From the NCBI RefSeq assembly GCF_017792385.1, contig NZ_CP051230.1, positions 496,001-560,000 on the forward strand: 64,000 nucleotides of DNA, read 5' to 3'. This DNA is from Hyphomonas sp. (GTDB lineage Bacteria > Pseudomonadota > Alphaproteobacteria > Caulobacterales > Hyphomonadaceae). The first letter of the stretch is position 1. Each line of letters opens with the position of its first letter. Shown here in pieces: positions 1 through 7,737 of this stretch. The position numbers and the translations under genes are program-made. The notes below the pieces were generated by a model that saw only the letters and a program-made list of their open reading frames with translations, ran no database searches and was not told the DNA's origin.

Positions 1-398
1 ATCTTGTTGACGGCCACGATCGGGCGCAATCCGACCTTGAGCGCCTTCGACACAACGAACTTCGTTTGCGGCATCGGCCCCTCAGCCGCATCGACCAGCA
101 CGATGGCGCCATCCACCATGTCCAGGATACGCTCGACCTCACCGCCGAAATCGGCGTGGCCCGGTGTATCGACGATGTTGATGCGATAGCCATTCCACTC
201 GACCGATGTGGTTTTGGCGAGGATCGTGATCCCCCGCTCTTTCTCCAGATCATTGGAGTCCATCATGCGTTCGGCGGTCTTCTCGTTCTCGCGGAACGTG
301 CCGGACTGTTTCAGCAATTCATCGACGAGCGTGGTCTTGCCGTGGTCAACGTGGGCAATAATCGCGATGTTGCGCATTTTCTCGATGGGCGTGGACAT
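1..398 (-). CDS. typA: TypA/BipA ribosome-associated GTPase, N-terminal part (cut by window edge)
   Basis: This is the first 132 codons of a translation-factor GTPase that runs off the left edge. The reverse strand reads MSTPIEKMRNIAIIAHVDHG, which carries the P-loop AHVDHGKTT. It is followed by the switch I region with RGITI and the switch II motif DTPGHADFGGEV, then the start of a NKxD region (AVNK) at the edge. RGITI together with an N-terminal RNIAIIAHVDHGKTTLVD is the TypA/BipA pattern rather than EF-G or LepA. The family binds 70S ribosomes and acts in ribosome assembly and stress or cold adaptation. The ATG at 398 was chosen; an internal Met eight residues in (before RNIA) is an alternative start. 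Confidence 0.93.
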   Translation of the reverse strand, partial: MSTPIEKMRNIAIIAHVDHGKTTLVDELLKQSGTFRENEKTAERMMDSNDLEKERGITILAKTTSVEWNGYRINIVDTPGHADFGGEVERILDMVDGAIVLVDAAEGPMPQTKFVVSKALKVGLRPIVAVNK

Positions 399-560
399 GG
401 GAAGGTATGCTTTCGGGAGGGAGGCTGTTTTGCCGCGCACATACACGGGCCCGCCCCGATTGGCTATGCCTTGTTGTCAGGCCGCCGCCTGCCGTGGCGG
501 ACCGCATTTACAAATGGGGCTTCCGGCGGCTAGTCAGCCCGGCAGGAAGAGGACCGCTCC

Positions 561-1475
561 ATGACCAATTCGAACGACATGCCACTTGCCGCAAACCCCA
601 TCGACCGGGCTGCCCATCATCGCAAGGACGACGCCTGGCTCGATTCTGCGTTCAAGCAGGATGATGTTCTGATCCTGATGCTGCGCAACGGCGATCCATT
701 TGTGTCCAGGGAAGGCGGAATCGTCTGGATGGGACCGGAAATCGAACAGGTATCTCCAGGATCCCCCCGGATTTTTCTTGGCAAGGACAGGAACGGAGCC
801 CCCGTTTTTGCCGTGAACCTTCCGTCAAAATTCGATGTCGAGACCTCGCTGGTGGCGGGCGCGGGCGACTTCATCGAATTTCGTGCCGCCGCCGGACGCA
901 TGAGCCCGCTTGAAGCGAATTGCGCCTCGACCGCTCGCAGCATCTTCATGTGGCACGGGTCTCACGGCTTCTGCGCAAAGTGCGGATCGGGCACGGCTCT
1001 GGTCGAGGCGGGCTGGAAACGCGAATGCCCGTCCTGCGGCACGGAGCATTTCCCGCGTACGGATCCGGTCGCTATCATGCTGGCCGTGAAAGGAGACCGA
1101 TGCCTGGTCGGGCGCCAGGCCAACTGGCCTGCCGGATTCGTCTCCAGCCTTGCCGGTTTCTGCGAGCCCGGAGAAACGATTGAACAGGCCGCTGCCCGCG
1201 AACTGGAAGAGGAGGCCGGGATCGTGTGCGATCCTGCGAGCGCCGAATACGTGGCTTGCCAGCCCTGGCCATTCCCGTCCTCACTGATGGTTGGCCTCAT
1301 CCTTGAGGCCCAGAATGAGGATATCACCATTGATCCTGCCGAACTGGAATCGGCCGAATGGATCAGCCGCGACGACGTCAGACAGATGCTGGCCGGCACA
1401 CATCCGCGTCTGTTCTGTCCGCCTCCTATGGCCATCGCGCATCACTTGCTGAAGACGTGGGCCGAGCGGTCCTGA
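561..1475 (+). CDS. nudC: NADH pyrophosphatase NudC (Nudix hydrolase)
   Basis: The 304-residue protein would cleave NADH (and NAD caps on RNA) to NMNH and AMP in the cytoplasm. Domains in order are an N-terminal NudC-like region (about 20-125), a four-Cys zinc ribbon (C138, C141, C156, C159), and a Nudix domain whose box runs G199-I221 (GFCEPGET...RELEEEAG). The NudC-specific motif after the box reads CQPWPFPS at 233-240, with Cys where the usual form has Ser. A GGAAGAGGA ribosome site precedes the ATG. The gene stands alone, divergent from typA across a 162-base gap. NudC versus another Nudix class is well supported by the ribbon plus the QPWPFP motif. Confidence 0.95.
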   Translation: MTNSNDMPLAANPIDRAAHHRKDDAWLDSAFKQDDVLILMLRNGDPFVSREGGIVWMGPEIEQVSPGSPRIFLGKDRNGAPVFAVNLPSKFDVETSLVAGAGDFIEFRAAAGRMSPLEANCASTARSIFMWHGSHGFCAKCGSGTALVEAGWKRECPSCGTEHFPRTDPVAIMLAVKGDRCLVGRQANWPAGFVSSLAGFCEPGETIEQAAARELEEEAGIVCDPASAEYVACQPWPFPSSLMVGLILEAQNEDITIDPAELESAEWISRDDVRQMLAGTHPRLFCPPPMAIAHHLLKTWAERS

Positions 1476-1582
1476 AGCGCTGATCTGACCGCAGACTATC
1501 CCCTTGCGGACTGACACGAATTTGGAGTTGATTTTCGTCGAATCAATCTAGTCTGACGGTTGCCATTTACAGGAGACCCGAC

Positions 1583-1831
1583 ATGGCAACAGCAACTCTG
1601 AAGAAACCGGCAAAGAAAGCCGAGTCAAAGAAGGCAACGGTGAAGAAACCCGCCGCCAAGACCGTGGCCAAGCCAGCTGCAAAGACGGCAGCGAAGCCCG
1701 CCGCGAAAAAGGCCGCTGCAAAGCCGGCCGCCAGGAAAGCCGCCGCACCCAAAGCTGCAGCTACGGCCAGGAAGCCCGCTGCCAAAGCAACCAAACCGGC
1801 AGCGAAGAAGGCTCCCGCAAAGAAGAAATAG
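1583..1831 (+). CDS. Histone H1-like Lys/Ala/Pro-rich DNA-binding protein
   Basis: The 82-residue protein is almost entirely Lys, Ala and Pro built from degenerate KPAAK / KKPAAK repeats, with no predicted fold and no acidic residue apart from one Glu near position 14. This composition matches the C-terminal tails of eukaryotic H1 and the bacterial H1-like proteins (Hc1/Hc2, AlgP, BpH2 types), which bind DNA through charge. The start is supported by an AGGAG site at 1571-1575 and the stop is followed closely by a strong terminator, so it is a real monocistronic unit. A role in nucleoid compaction or growth-phase regulation is inferred from composition only. Confidence 0.8.
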   Translation: MATATLKKPAKKAESKKATVKKPAAKTVAKPAAKTAAKPAAKKAAAKPAARKAAAPKAAATARKPAAKATKPAAKKAPAKKK

Positions 1832-1853
1832 GGTTGCGGCCTTCAGCACCAGG

Positions 1854-1881
1854 AACGGGCGGGTATCCCGCCCGTTTTTTT
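1854..1881 (+). terminator. Rho-independent terminator of the H1-like gene
   Basis: A perfect 10-bp stem AACGGGCGGG (1854-1863) / CCCGCCCGTT (1867-1876) with a TAT loop is followed by seven T residues on the plus strand. It lies 22 bases after the H1-like stop. The minus strand has no T run after the hairpin, so it would not serve the YHS gene ending at 1893. Confidence 0.92.
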
Positions 1882-1892
1882 ATTGATCCAGT

Positions 1893-2351
1893 CTATTTGT
1901 TGATGTCGGACCATTCGGTATCGGCACGTTCAATGAAGCCGGGAATGTCTGCGTCCCACTTCTTCTGGATGCTTTTGTTGTAGTTCAGATACAGCTTGCC
2001 ATCGACAATTCTCCAATGGCGCGCGTCTCCCTTTGCATGCTTGCCGTCCGCCATGGCCCAGGCGCAATATCCGCCATATTGCGGCGCATAGGCCTGAGGG
2101 TCCGCCAGAAATGCATCGCGATTGGCCGCGCTCGCAAACCTGAACTCCACGCCCATGTATTCGGTCGTGAAGGCCTCATCGCCTTTCACCGGTTTGCCCT
2201 CGGTGAAATAGGCAACCGGATCATGCCCCTGAAGGGCGGTGTTGGAAAACACACCCGTATAGATCGGCGGTTCAGCCCGGGCGGCAGGGGCGGCCGCGAT
2301 CAGGGGCAGGCCGGACACGGCCAAAGCAAGCATCATGGAACGGATTTTCAT
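1893..2351 (-). CDS. Secreted YHS-domain protein
   Basis: This 152-residue protein starts with a Sec signal peptide (Met-Lys-Ile-Arg, hydrophobic stretch, cleavage near AARA-EP at 26-27). The mature part has the YHS-type metal-binding core: QGHDPVAYF near 41-49, GVEFRFASAANRDAFLADP, then YAPQYGGYCAWAM. YHS domains are found in metal-handling and heavy-metal-associated proteins, and this secreted single-domain form is common in proteobacteria with no settled biochemical role. It lies 27 bases downstream of a DoxX-like gene on the same strand, and the pair is divergent from a LysR regulator, so the three probably form one regulated unit. Confidence 0.85.
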   Translation of the reverse strand: MKIRSMMLALAVSGLPLIAAAPAARAEPPIYTGVFSNTALQGHDPVAYFTEGKPVKGDEAFTTEYMGVEFRFASAANRDAFLADPQAYAPQYGGYCAWAMADGKHAKGDARHWRIVDGKLYLNYNKSIQKKWDADIPGFIERADTEWSDINK

Positions 2352-2378
2352 GGAATGGGACTCCCGGATTTGGAGGTT

Positions 2379-2909
2379 TCAGACCGCCGCCAGCGGCGGA
2401 CGGGACGACTGGGCCGGCAATTGCGAGGGATGCCGTGAAAGGATCGCTGTCCCGACGCCTTTCAGGATCGACACAAGCGTTTCCCGGTGGAAGACTAGAT
2501 AGGCAATCGACGCCAGCCAGACCGTTACCGCCATGGCGAACAGGCCCCCACCGTCATTGTTCGGATCAATTCCCAGAGGCGTGAACATGTGGAAGCTGAC
2601 CGCCCCGGTCATCACGGCCACTGCAATCAGGGCACCGAGTGTCTGCAGACGCCGCAAGGCGGGAAAGATGCCCACTAACAACAAGGCGGACGCAACAAGT
2701 TCCGCAGATCCGATGACATATTGGCTGAACAGGCCTGTCTGGTCGAACAGCCCCCCTGCCCCGAAACCGGCCGCCCAGGCGTCAAGTTTCCCGAAGATGA
2801 CCTGCGTTTCCGGGGCATTGGTGAATTTGAATCGCAGACTGTCCAGAAACACAGCGCCGGCGATCACCGCGTACGCGACCGGAGCATATGACTTGATCTT
2901 GTTCAGCAT
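2379..2909 (-). CDS. DoxX-like integral membrane protein
   Basis: The protein has 176 residues with four hydrophobic helices and the DoxX-type layout (helix, GAGGLFDQTGLF loop, helices rich in Gly/Ala ending in a short cytoplasmic tail). The start at 2909 is chosen over an upstream in-frame ATG at 2945 because GGAGG sits 9 bases before it. DoxX-family proteins associate with redox and sulphur metabolism, but the function of this branch is unknown. It is cotranscribed with the YHS protein and probably controlled by the divergent LysR gene 184 bases away. Confidence 0.8.
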   Translation of the reverse strand: MLNKIKSYAPVAYAVIAGAVFLDSLRFKFTNAPETQVIFGKLDAWAAGFGAGGLFDQTGLFSQYVIGSAELVASALLLVGIFPALRRLQTLGALIAVAVMTGAVSFHMFTPLGIDPNNDGGGLFAMAVTVWLASIAYLVFHRETLVSILKGVGTAILSRHPSQLPAQSSRPPLAAV

Positions 2910-3093
2910 GACTTGCGTCCTCCCTTTCGGTGCTCCGTATCTCACGGATCGTGGGGCGCCTCAAAACAATGCACTGTGAGCCCGGCCCACTTTTGCGTGA
3001 GCCACGCGGACCGATTTTGTGAATTGAAACATCAGGCCTCGCGAAACCGTCCGAGCGTTCCTAAATGGTAACGGTCTGGCAGGAGGGATCGTG

Positions 3094-3987
3094 ATGGACC
3101 GGATCGATGCGATGAAACTGTTCGTGCGGGTCGCCGAGGCGGGCAGCTTTTCGAAAGCGGCGGTGGCGTTGGGCGTGGGCCAGCCGACGGTGTCCCGTCG
3201 CATTCAGGACCTCGAAGCCCAACTGGATGTCATCCTGTTCCAGCGCACCACGCGGGCGCTCAGCCTGACGGAGGCTGGTGAGCGGTTTTATCGGCGTGCG
3301 GTGGACCTGATTGCAGACTATGAATCGGCAGAAGCCGAAGCGCGCGGCCTGCAGCATGAACCCGTGGGCCTGCTGCGCATTTCCTGCTCGAACTCGTTTG
3401 CCCGCCGTGTGATCATCCCGTCCATCCCGCCATTTCTGGAGAAATACCCGAAAATCCGCTTTGACGTGATTTCCGATGACGCGCTGACCGACCTTGTGGA
3501 GGAAGCCATTGATCTGGCCTTCCGCTTCGGCCAGTTGCGCGACTCCCGCCTGATGATGCGGAAACTGGCCGATACGCCTCGGGCGCTCTGGGCATCCCCG
3601 GATTATCTGGCCCGCCGCGGCACACCAACCGCGCCAGCGGACCTGGCGGATCATGACGCCGTCCTGTTCCGGAAAGGCCTGTATTCCGACTGGACTCTCT
3701 CTCGCGGTGAGGAAGAGGTAAACGTGCGCGTGGATGGCCCGTTTGCCGCCTCGGGCGGAGACAATCTGGTCCAGGCAGCGCAAGCCGGGCTCGGCATACT
3801 GATGGCGCCGAACTGGCTGGTGTCCGGATGCGTCAATGAAGGCCAGCTGGTGCGTATCCTGCCCGATTGGGAGATGGAAAGCCTGCCGGTCAATTGCGTC
3901 TGGACGGCCGGACGCCTGCGCGGAAAAACGAAACTGTTCGCCGATCATGTCACCGAGGCGCTGAAGGCCGCGATGACCTGCGACTAG
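3094..3987 (+). CDS. LysR-family transcriptional regulator
   Basis: The 297-residue protein has the N-terminal winged helix-turn-helix (DAMKLFVRVAEAGSFSKAA, then QPTVSRRIQDLEAQL) and a C-terminal substrate-binding domain from about residue 90. The N-terminus resembles the CrgA/DsdC-like LysR branch. The ATG at 3094 is preferred over the GTG at 3091 because AGGAGG at 3081-3086 is then 7 bases away. Divergence from the DoxX/YHS pair suggests those genes are targets. Its stop codon shares CTAG with the stop of pheA. Confidence 0.93.
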   Translation: MDRIDAMKLFVRVAEAGSFSKAAVALGVGQPTVSRRIQDLEAQLDVILFQRTTRALSLTEAGERFYRRAVDLIADYESAEAEARGLQHEPVGLLRISCSNSFARRVIIPSIPPFLEKYPKIRFDVISDDALTDLVEEAIDLAFRFGQLRDSRLMMRKLADTPRALWASPDYLARRGTPTAPADLADHDAVLFRKGLYSDWTLSRGEEEVNVRVDGPFAASGGDNLVQAAQAGLGILMAPNWLVSGCVNEGQLVRILPDWEMESLPVNCVWTAGRLRGKTKLFADHVTEALKAAMTCD

Positions 3988-4820
3988 TCCGCCGTGTGCC
4001 CGGCGCTTGGGAAAACGCCCAGAATTTTCAGGGATTGCGAGAAAAAGCCCAGTTCCTCCAGGGCGAGCTGCACATGCCGCTCGTCCGGATGGCCCTCGAT
4101 CTCGGCATAGAATTGCGTGGCCGTGAACGAGCCCCCGACCATGTAGCTCTCGAGCTTTGTCATGTTGATGCCATTGGTCGCGAAACCGCCCATCACCTTG
4201 TAAAGCGCGGCCGGAATGTTGCGCACCTCGAACATGAAGGCGGTCTTGGCCGGACCGTCCTGGGCTTCCACATCCGAATGGTCCCGCGACATCAGGACGA
4301 ACCGGGTCGTGTTGTGGGCAGCATCCTCGATATCCTCTGCCAGGATTTCCAGCCCGTACACATCTGCCGCGAGCCGCGGCGCGATTGCAGCGATGGAGCG
4401 ATTGCCCAGTTCGGCCACTTCCCGGGCTGCGCCTGCTGTATCGGCCGCGGTGACCGAATCAATGCCATGCTCCCGCAGGAAATTCCGGCACTGGCCGAGG
4501 CCCATGATATGCGAGCGCGCCTTCTTGACCTCTTCCAGCCGGGTGCCGGGCAGTGCCATCAGCTGAAACCGGATGGGCAGATAGTATTCGCCCACGATCT
4601 GCAGCTCGGTATTGGGGAGCAGGTAATGGATGTCGCCCACCCGACCGGCAATCGTGTTCTCCACCGGGATCATGGCCAATTCCGCCTCGCCGCGCTCTAC
4701 CGCAGCAAAACAGTCTTCGAAGGTCCGGCACGGCATCGGTTCGAGATTCGGATAGGCCTCGTTGCAGGCGATGTGTGAATTCGCACCAGGTTCGCCCTGG
4801 TACGCAATTTTGCCGGTCAT
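3984..4820 (-). CDS. pheA: Prephenate dehydratase
   Basis: The 278-residue monofunctional enzyme converts prephenate to phenylpyruvate in phenylalanine synthesis. The catalytic domain contains YQGEPGANS at the N-terminus, the IPVENTIAGRV segment (51-61) and the TRF motif at 172-174 that binds substrate. An ACT domain with ...KLESYMVGG follows at about 193-270 and normally gives feedback inhibition by phenylalanine. The ATG at 4820 (MTGKIAYQG) is chosen; the in-frame extension upstream to 5366 is spurious because it would run antisense through the cytochrome c gene. It is convergent with the LysR gene and divergent from the cytochrome gene. Confidence 0.95.
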   Translation of the reverse strand: MTGKIAYQGEPGANSHIACNEAYPNLEPMPCRTFEDCFAAVERGEAELAMIPVENTIAGRVGDIHYLLPNTELQIVGEYYLPIRFQLMALPGTRLEEVKKARSHIMGLGQCRNFLREHGIDSVTAADTAGAAREVAELGNRSIAAIAPRLAADVYGLEILAEDIEDAAHNTTRFVLMSRDHSDVEAQDGPAKTAFMFEVRNIPAALYKVMGGFATNGINMTKLESYMVGGSFTATQFYAEIEGHPDERHVQLALEELGFFSQSLKILGVFPSAGHTAD

Positions 4821-4979
4821 GGGATTTCTGCCTCTTTTGGTCAAAACATGTGCGTCGGATCGCCGCGACGAAAGGGGGAAGCCCTGTGACGCACAGCCTT
4901 TATATTGTGTGCTTCCCGTTAGCGTGCCAAAAGGCGCGCGCCAAGACGTATGACCAGACAGATTCGAAGGAATACCTCC

Positions 4980-5855
4980 ATGGGAGAACTCGGTCTCAAC
5001 AAGATTTTCGGTGCGCTGCTTGCGACAGCCCTCGGAGTCTTCGCCCTGCAGACACTTTCCAGCATTGTTTTCAGTGGTGAAGGCGACGGCGCCCACCATG
5101 GCGAAGAGCATGCTGAACCGGCTTCCATGACGGAAAAAATGTGCGAGAAATTCGCATATTGCGTTGAAGTCGCTGATGCTGGCGGCACCGGCGGCGAAGA
5201 AGAGGAAGTCTTCGACCTGGGCCTGCTGCTGGCCAGCGCCGATGTTGCGCGCGGCGAGCGTACCTTCAAGGGCAAATGCACCACCTGCCATTCGATCGAG
5301 CAGGGCGGCCCGAACGGCACCGGACCGAACCTTTACAATACGGTCGGCGCCGAAAAGGCACATCATGACGGCTTTGCCTATTCTGCGGCCCTGTCCGGCA
5401 TGGACGGTACGTGGACCTATGAGGCGCTCAATGACTGGCTGTACAATCCGTCGGCCTATGCCCGCGGCACGACCATGTCCTTTGCCGGTCTGCGCCGCGA
5501 CGATGATCGCATCAACGTGATCGCTTATCTGGCGTCCTACACCGACAATCCTCCGGCTTTCCCGGATCCGCTGCCGGCAGCGGGTGAAGAAGCCGTGGAA
5601 GGCGATGCCGTCGAGGCCACGATCCCGGCAGAAGGTGTCGACGACATGGAGAACCCGACCCTGGCCACGGGCGAAGTGGAAACCGTCGACTCCGTCGATG
5701 GCACGGGCCCGAATGATGGCGATGTCGGCGAAACCGTCACCATTCCGGCAGACATCGCCGAGGCTGTTGAGGAATCAGCAGACTCCGCCACCGAGGCGGC
5801 CGAGGATGCCTTCGAAGAACTGGCTCCGACGGAAACCGAGGAAGAAAACGAATAG
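4980..5855 (+). CDS. Membrane-anchored cytochrome c with long acidic tail
   Basis: The 291-residue protein has one N-terminal anchor helix (about 8-31), then a class I cytochrome c domain with CTTCH at 100-104 and the axial Met at 166 (TTMSF). This resembles the CycM/c552 electron carriers that link the bc1 complex to terminal oxidases in alphaproteobacteria. From Arg177 to the C-terminus (114 residues) there is no Lys, Arg or His; the tail is Glu, Asp, Ala, Thr and Val and is probably disordered. The start at 4980 (MGELGLNK) fits the family; the in-frame ATG at 4950 would add ten basic residues. Confidence 0.92.
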   Translation: MGELGLNKIFGALLATALGVFALQTLSSIVFSGEGDGAHHGEEHAEPASMTEKMCEKFAYCVEVADAGGTGGEEEEVFDLGLLLASADVARGERTFKGKCTTCHSIEQGGPNGTGPNLYNTVGAEKAHHDGFAYSAALSGMDGTWTYEALNDWLYNPSAYARGTTMSFAGLRRDDDRINVIAYLASYTDNPPAFPDPLPAAGEEAVEGDAVEATIPAEGVDDMENPTLATGEVETVDSVDGTGPNDGDVGETVTIPADIAEAVEESADSATEAAEDAFEELAPTETEEENE

Positions 5856-5865
5856 CGACTCCGCG

Positions 5866-6714
5866 CTAGTGGCCGGACAGCCAGTCCGGTCGGCACTGCC
5901 TTTCCGAAGAAACATCAATACGCCGGGCCCCGATGGGCTCGGCGTAATAGTTTGCGATGCGGGTGATTGCCGATTCCAGTGGCTCGACCGCGACCGCCAT
6001 GTGCCAGGCATTGGCATGCAGCAGACGTTCACTGTCCGTCATGATGCCTACATGGCCTTTCCAGAAGACAAGATCGCCCCGGCGAAGCGCATTTGGCGCG
6101 CGCCAATCGGGTATATCGGTCCCGCACCATGCGAACTGCATGTCGCTGTCACGTGGCAGCATCACGCCGGCCGCCTCAAATGCCTGCTGCGTCAGTCCGG
6201 TACAGTCGAGACCGAGGCTTTCACGCCCGCCCCACAGATACGGCGTCTGGAGAAACCGCTCGGCGACGCTGGCCGGGTCATCCTCAAGCGCTTCGACCGG
6301 CGCGACGTGACGGGCATGAACCCAGCCGGCCCGATCAGCATGCAGCCAGTCCCCTTCCCGGCCGCTGATACTGAGTCTCGCGCCAAGGCTTAACAGGAAG
6401 CGTGGCGCAGATTTCAGGTCCGGATCGACATAGCAATGGGTCTTCAGCGACGACACCTTGTGCGTCACGGGCAACACTGGCGCTGACAACGCCTCCATCA
6501 GGACCCAGCCGCAATACCTGTCGCGGCGGCACTGGACGAGGCCGAACTCGCCCTCTTCACGGAACACGTCAACGATCTCGCCGTGCAGGGCCTGTGTTGC
6601 CAGCCGCCCGTCCGGCATAGGCGTTTCCCGCACCGCCACCATTCCGGCTGTCACCTGGTACGGCATCGGCTGCCCGTCAGGGCGTGTCAGTCGCTTGTCA
6701 TCAAAGGTCGGCAT
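5866..6714 (-). CDS. NlpC/P60 cell-wall peptidase with SH3-like domains
   Basis: This is a 282-residue cysteine peptidase expected to cleave gamma-D-Glu-diaminopimelate bonds in muropeptides. Two SH3-like segments occupy about 20-140 (one contains CGWVLMEAL, the next GDWLHADRAGWVHARH). The NlpC/P60 domain follows with Cys171 (LDCTG), His221 (GHVGIM) and a third polar residue near His233. No signal peptide is visible, so it may act on recycled cytoplasmic muropeptides, as proposed for similar Dpp-type endopeptidases. It is 24 bases downstream of a MarR gene, probably in one transcript. Confidence 0.9.
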   Translation of the reverse strand: MPTFDDKRLTRPDGQPMPYQVTAGMVAVRETPMPDGRLATQALHGEIVDVFREEGEFGLVQCRRDRYCGWVLMEALSAPVLPVTHKVSSLKTHCYVDPDLKSAPRFLLSLGARLSISGREGDWLHADRAGWVHARHVAPVEALEDDPASVAERFLQTPYLWGGRESLGLDCTGLTQQAFEAAGVMLPRDSDMQFAWCGTDIPDWRAPNALRRGDLVFWKGHVGIMTDSERLLHANAWHMAVAVEPLESAITRIANYYAEPIGARRIDVSSERQCRPDWLSGH

Positions 6715-6738
6715 GCCTGAAGTCCCGTGTCGGGCGCG

Positions 6739-7128
6739 TCAGGCGGCGGCGGTCGCCTTGCCGCTGCGCTTGGGCGCCAGTTCTGCATCATCCTTGCCGG
6801 AAGCTGCGGCAAGAACAAGGCCGGAAAAGGACCTCAAATACTTCATGCCCTCGGGCGTGCGCTCGATGAAGATATTCCGCAGATCGGTATCATCCTTGAT
6901 GCGACGAATGAAATCGAGCCGCGCCAATGCATCCAGTGCCCGCGTGACGGCTGGTTTGGCGATATGGAGGTGTTCCGCCAGTCCGCGAACCGTATGCGGC
7001 CCCGGAGTCAGCGCAATTGTCATCAGGATGGCCTGCTGCCGCGCTGTCAGGTCAGGCGCATCGGAGCGGACAGAGGCCGTGACGGCGCGTCTCCACAATT
7101 CAAGACCTTCGCGCTCGGACAATTGCAT
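6739..7128 (-). CDS. MarR-family transcriptional regulator
   Basis: This is a short 129-residue winged-helix protein: TARQQAILMTIAL, HTVRGLAEHLHIAKPAVTRALDAL (recognition helix) and a wing with RIKDDTDLRNIFIERTPEG. The C-terminal tail is Lys/Ala-rich and low in complexity. It leads the NlpC/P60 gene and is divergent from the Fur-family gene. An inverted repeat CGGGTG-N8-CACCCG lies at 7165-7184, 37 to 56 bases upstream of its start, and could be an autoregulatory site. The target is not known. Confidence 0.88.
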   Translation of the reverse strand: MQLSEREGLELWRRAVTASVRSDAPDLTARQQAILMTIALTPGPHTVRGLAEHLHIAKPAVTRALDALARLDFIRRIKDDTDLRNIFIERTPEGMKYLRSFSGLVLAAASGKDDAELAPKRSGKATAAA

Positions 7129-7164
7129 CCTGAAACCTCTACTGTTCGCCTGTCCGGAGAATCT

Positions 7165-7184
7165 CGGGTGATTTGCAACACCCG
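7165..7184. promoter_or_regulatory. Inverted repeat in the MarR/Fur divergent region
   Basis: Arms CGGGTG (7165-7170) and CACCCG (7179-7184) flank an 8-base spacer containing TTGCAA. It sits just upstream of the MarR start (7128). MarR dimers often bind such repeats near their own promoters, but six-base arms in GC-rich DNA can arise by chance. Confidence 0.35.
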
Positions 7185-7257
7185 TCTAGGGGCCTTGTCC
7201 TGTAAAGCTGGAGACAGGGGCCTTCACAATTGATCCGAAACGCACGACATTGGCCAC

Positions 7258-7737
7258 ATGGCCAAGTCGCACCGTCATATTCACGCCAATACACCCTGCA
7301 GCCCGCAGGATGTGGATGCCTTCCTGAAGGAAGCAGAAACGCTCGTCGCGCGGCGCGGACAGCGCATGACACGTATCCGCCGCAAGGTGCTGCGGCTCTT
7401 GCTGGAGAGCTCCGCTCCGGCAAAGGCCTATGATCTTCTGGCCAATCTGGACGGCGAAGGCTCTGCCAAGCCGCCCACAATCTACCGGGCACTCGACTTC
7501 CTGCAGGAAACCGGCCTGGCCCACAAGATCGAGAGCCTCAACGCCTATGTCGCCTGTGGACATGCCAGCCACAATCACTCCGCCGTTTTCCTGATCTGCG
7601 ACACCTGCCATGGGGCAGAAGAACTCCACGCCACGGCCACCAGCTCCGCCCTGCGGTCCGAAACCGAGGCTGCCGGGTTCAAGATGGAGCGCGCCGTGAT
7701 CGAAGTGCGCGGCATCTGTCGGGATTGCGCCGCATGA
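7258..7737 (+). CDS. zur: Fur-family metalloregulator, Zur-like
   Basis: The 159-residue Fur-fold repressor has a winged-helix domain (about 30-95, with PPTIYRALDFLQE) and a dimerisation/metal domain. Metal ligands visible are Cys100, His102, the CxxC pair C114/C117 and a C-terminal CxxC pair C154/C157, the structural zinc arrangement of Zur proteins. The sequence AYDLLANL...KPPTIYRALDFL is closer to Zur than to Fur, so control of zinc uptake is inferred. The stop overlaps the next gene's ATG (ATGA), showing translational coupling to the thioesterase, an unusual partner for Zur. Confidence 0.82.
   Translation: MAKSHRHIHANTPCSPQDVDAFLKEAETLVARRGQRMTRIRRKVLRLLLESSAPAKAYDLLANLDGEGSAKPPTIYRALDFLQETGLAHKIESLNAYVACGHASHNHSAVFLICDTCHGAEELHATATSSALRSETEAAGFKMERAVIEVRGICRDCAA

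Noticed and set aside
4821..5366. N-terminal extension of pheA up to 5366
   Set aside because: It runs antisense through the cytochrome c gene and adds no family sequence; prephenate dehydratase starts naturally at 4820.
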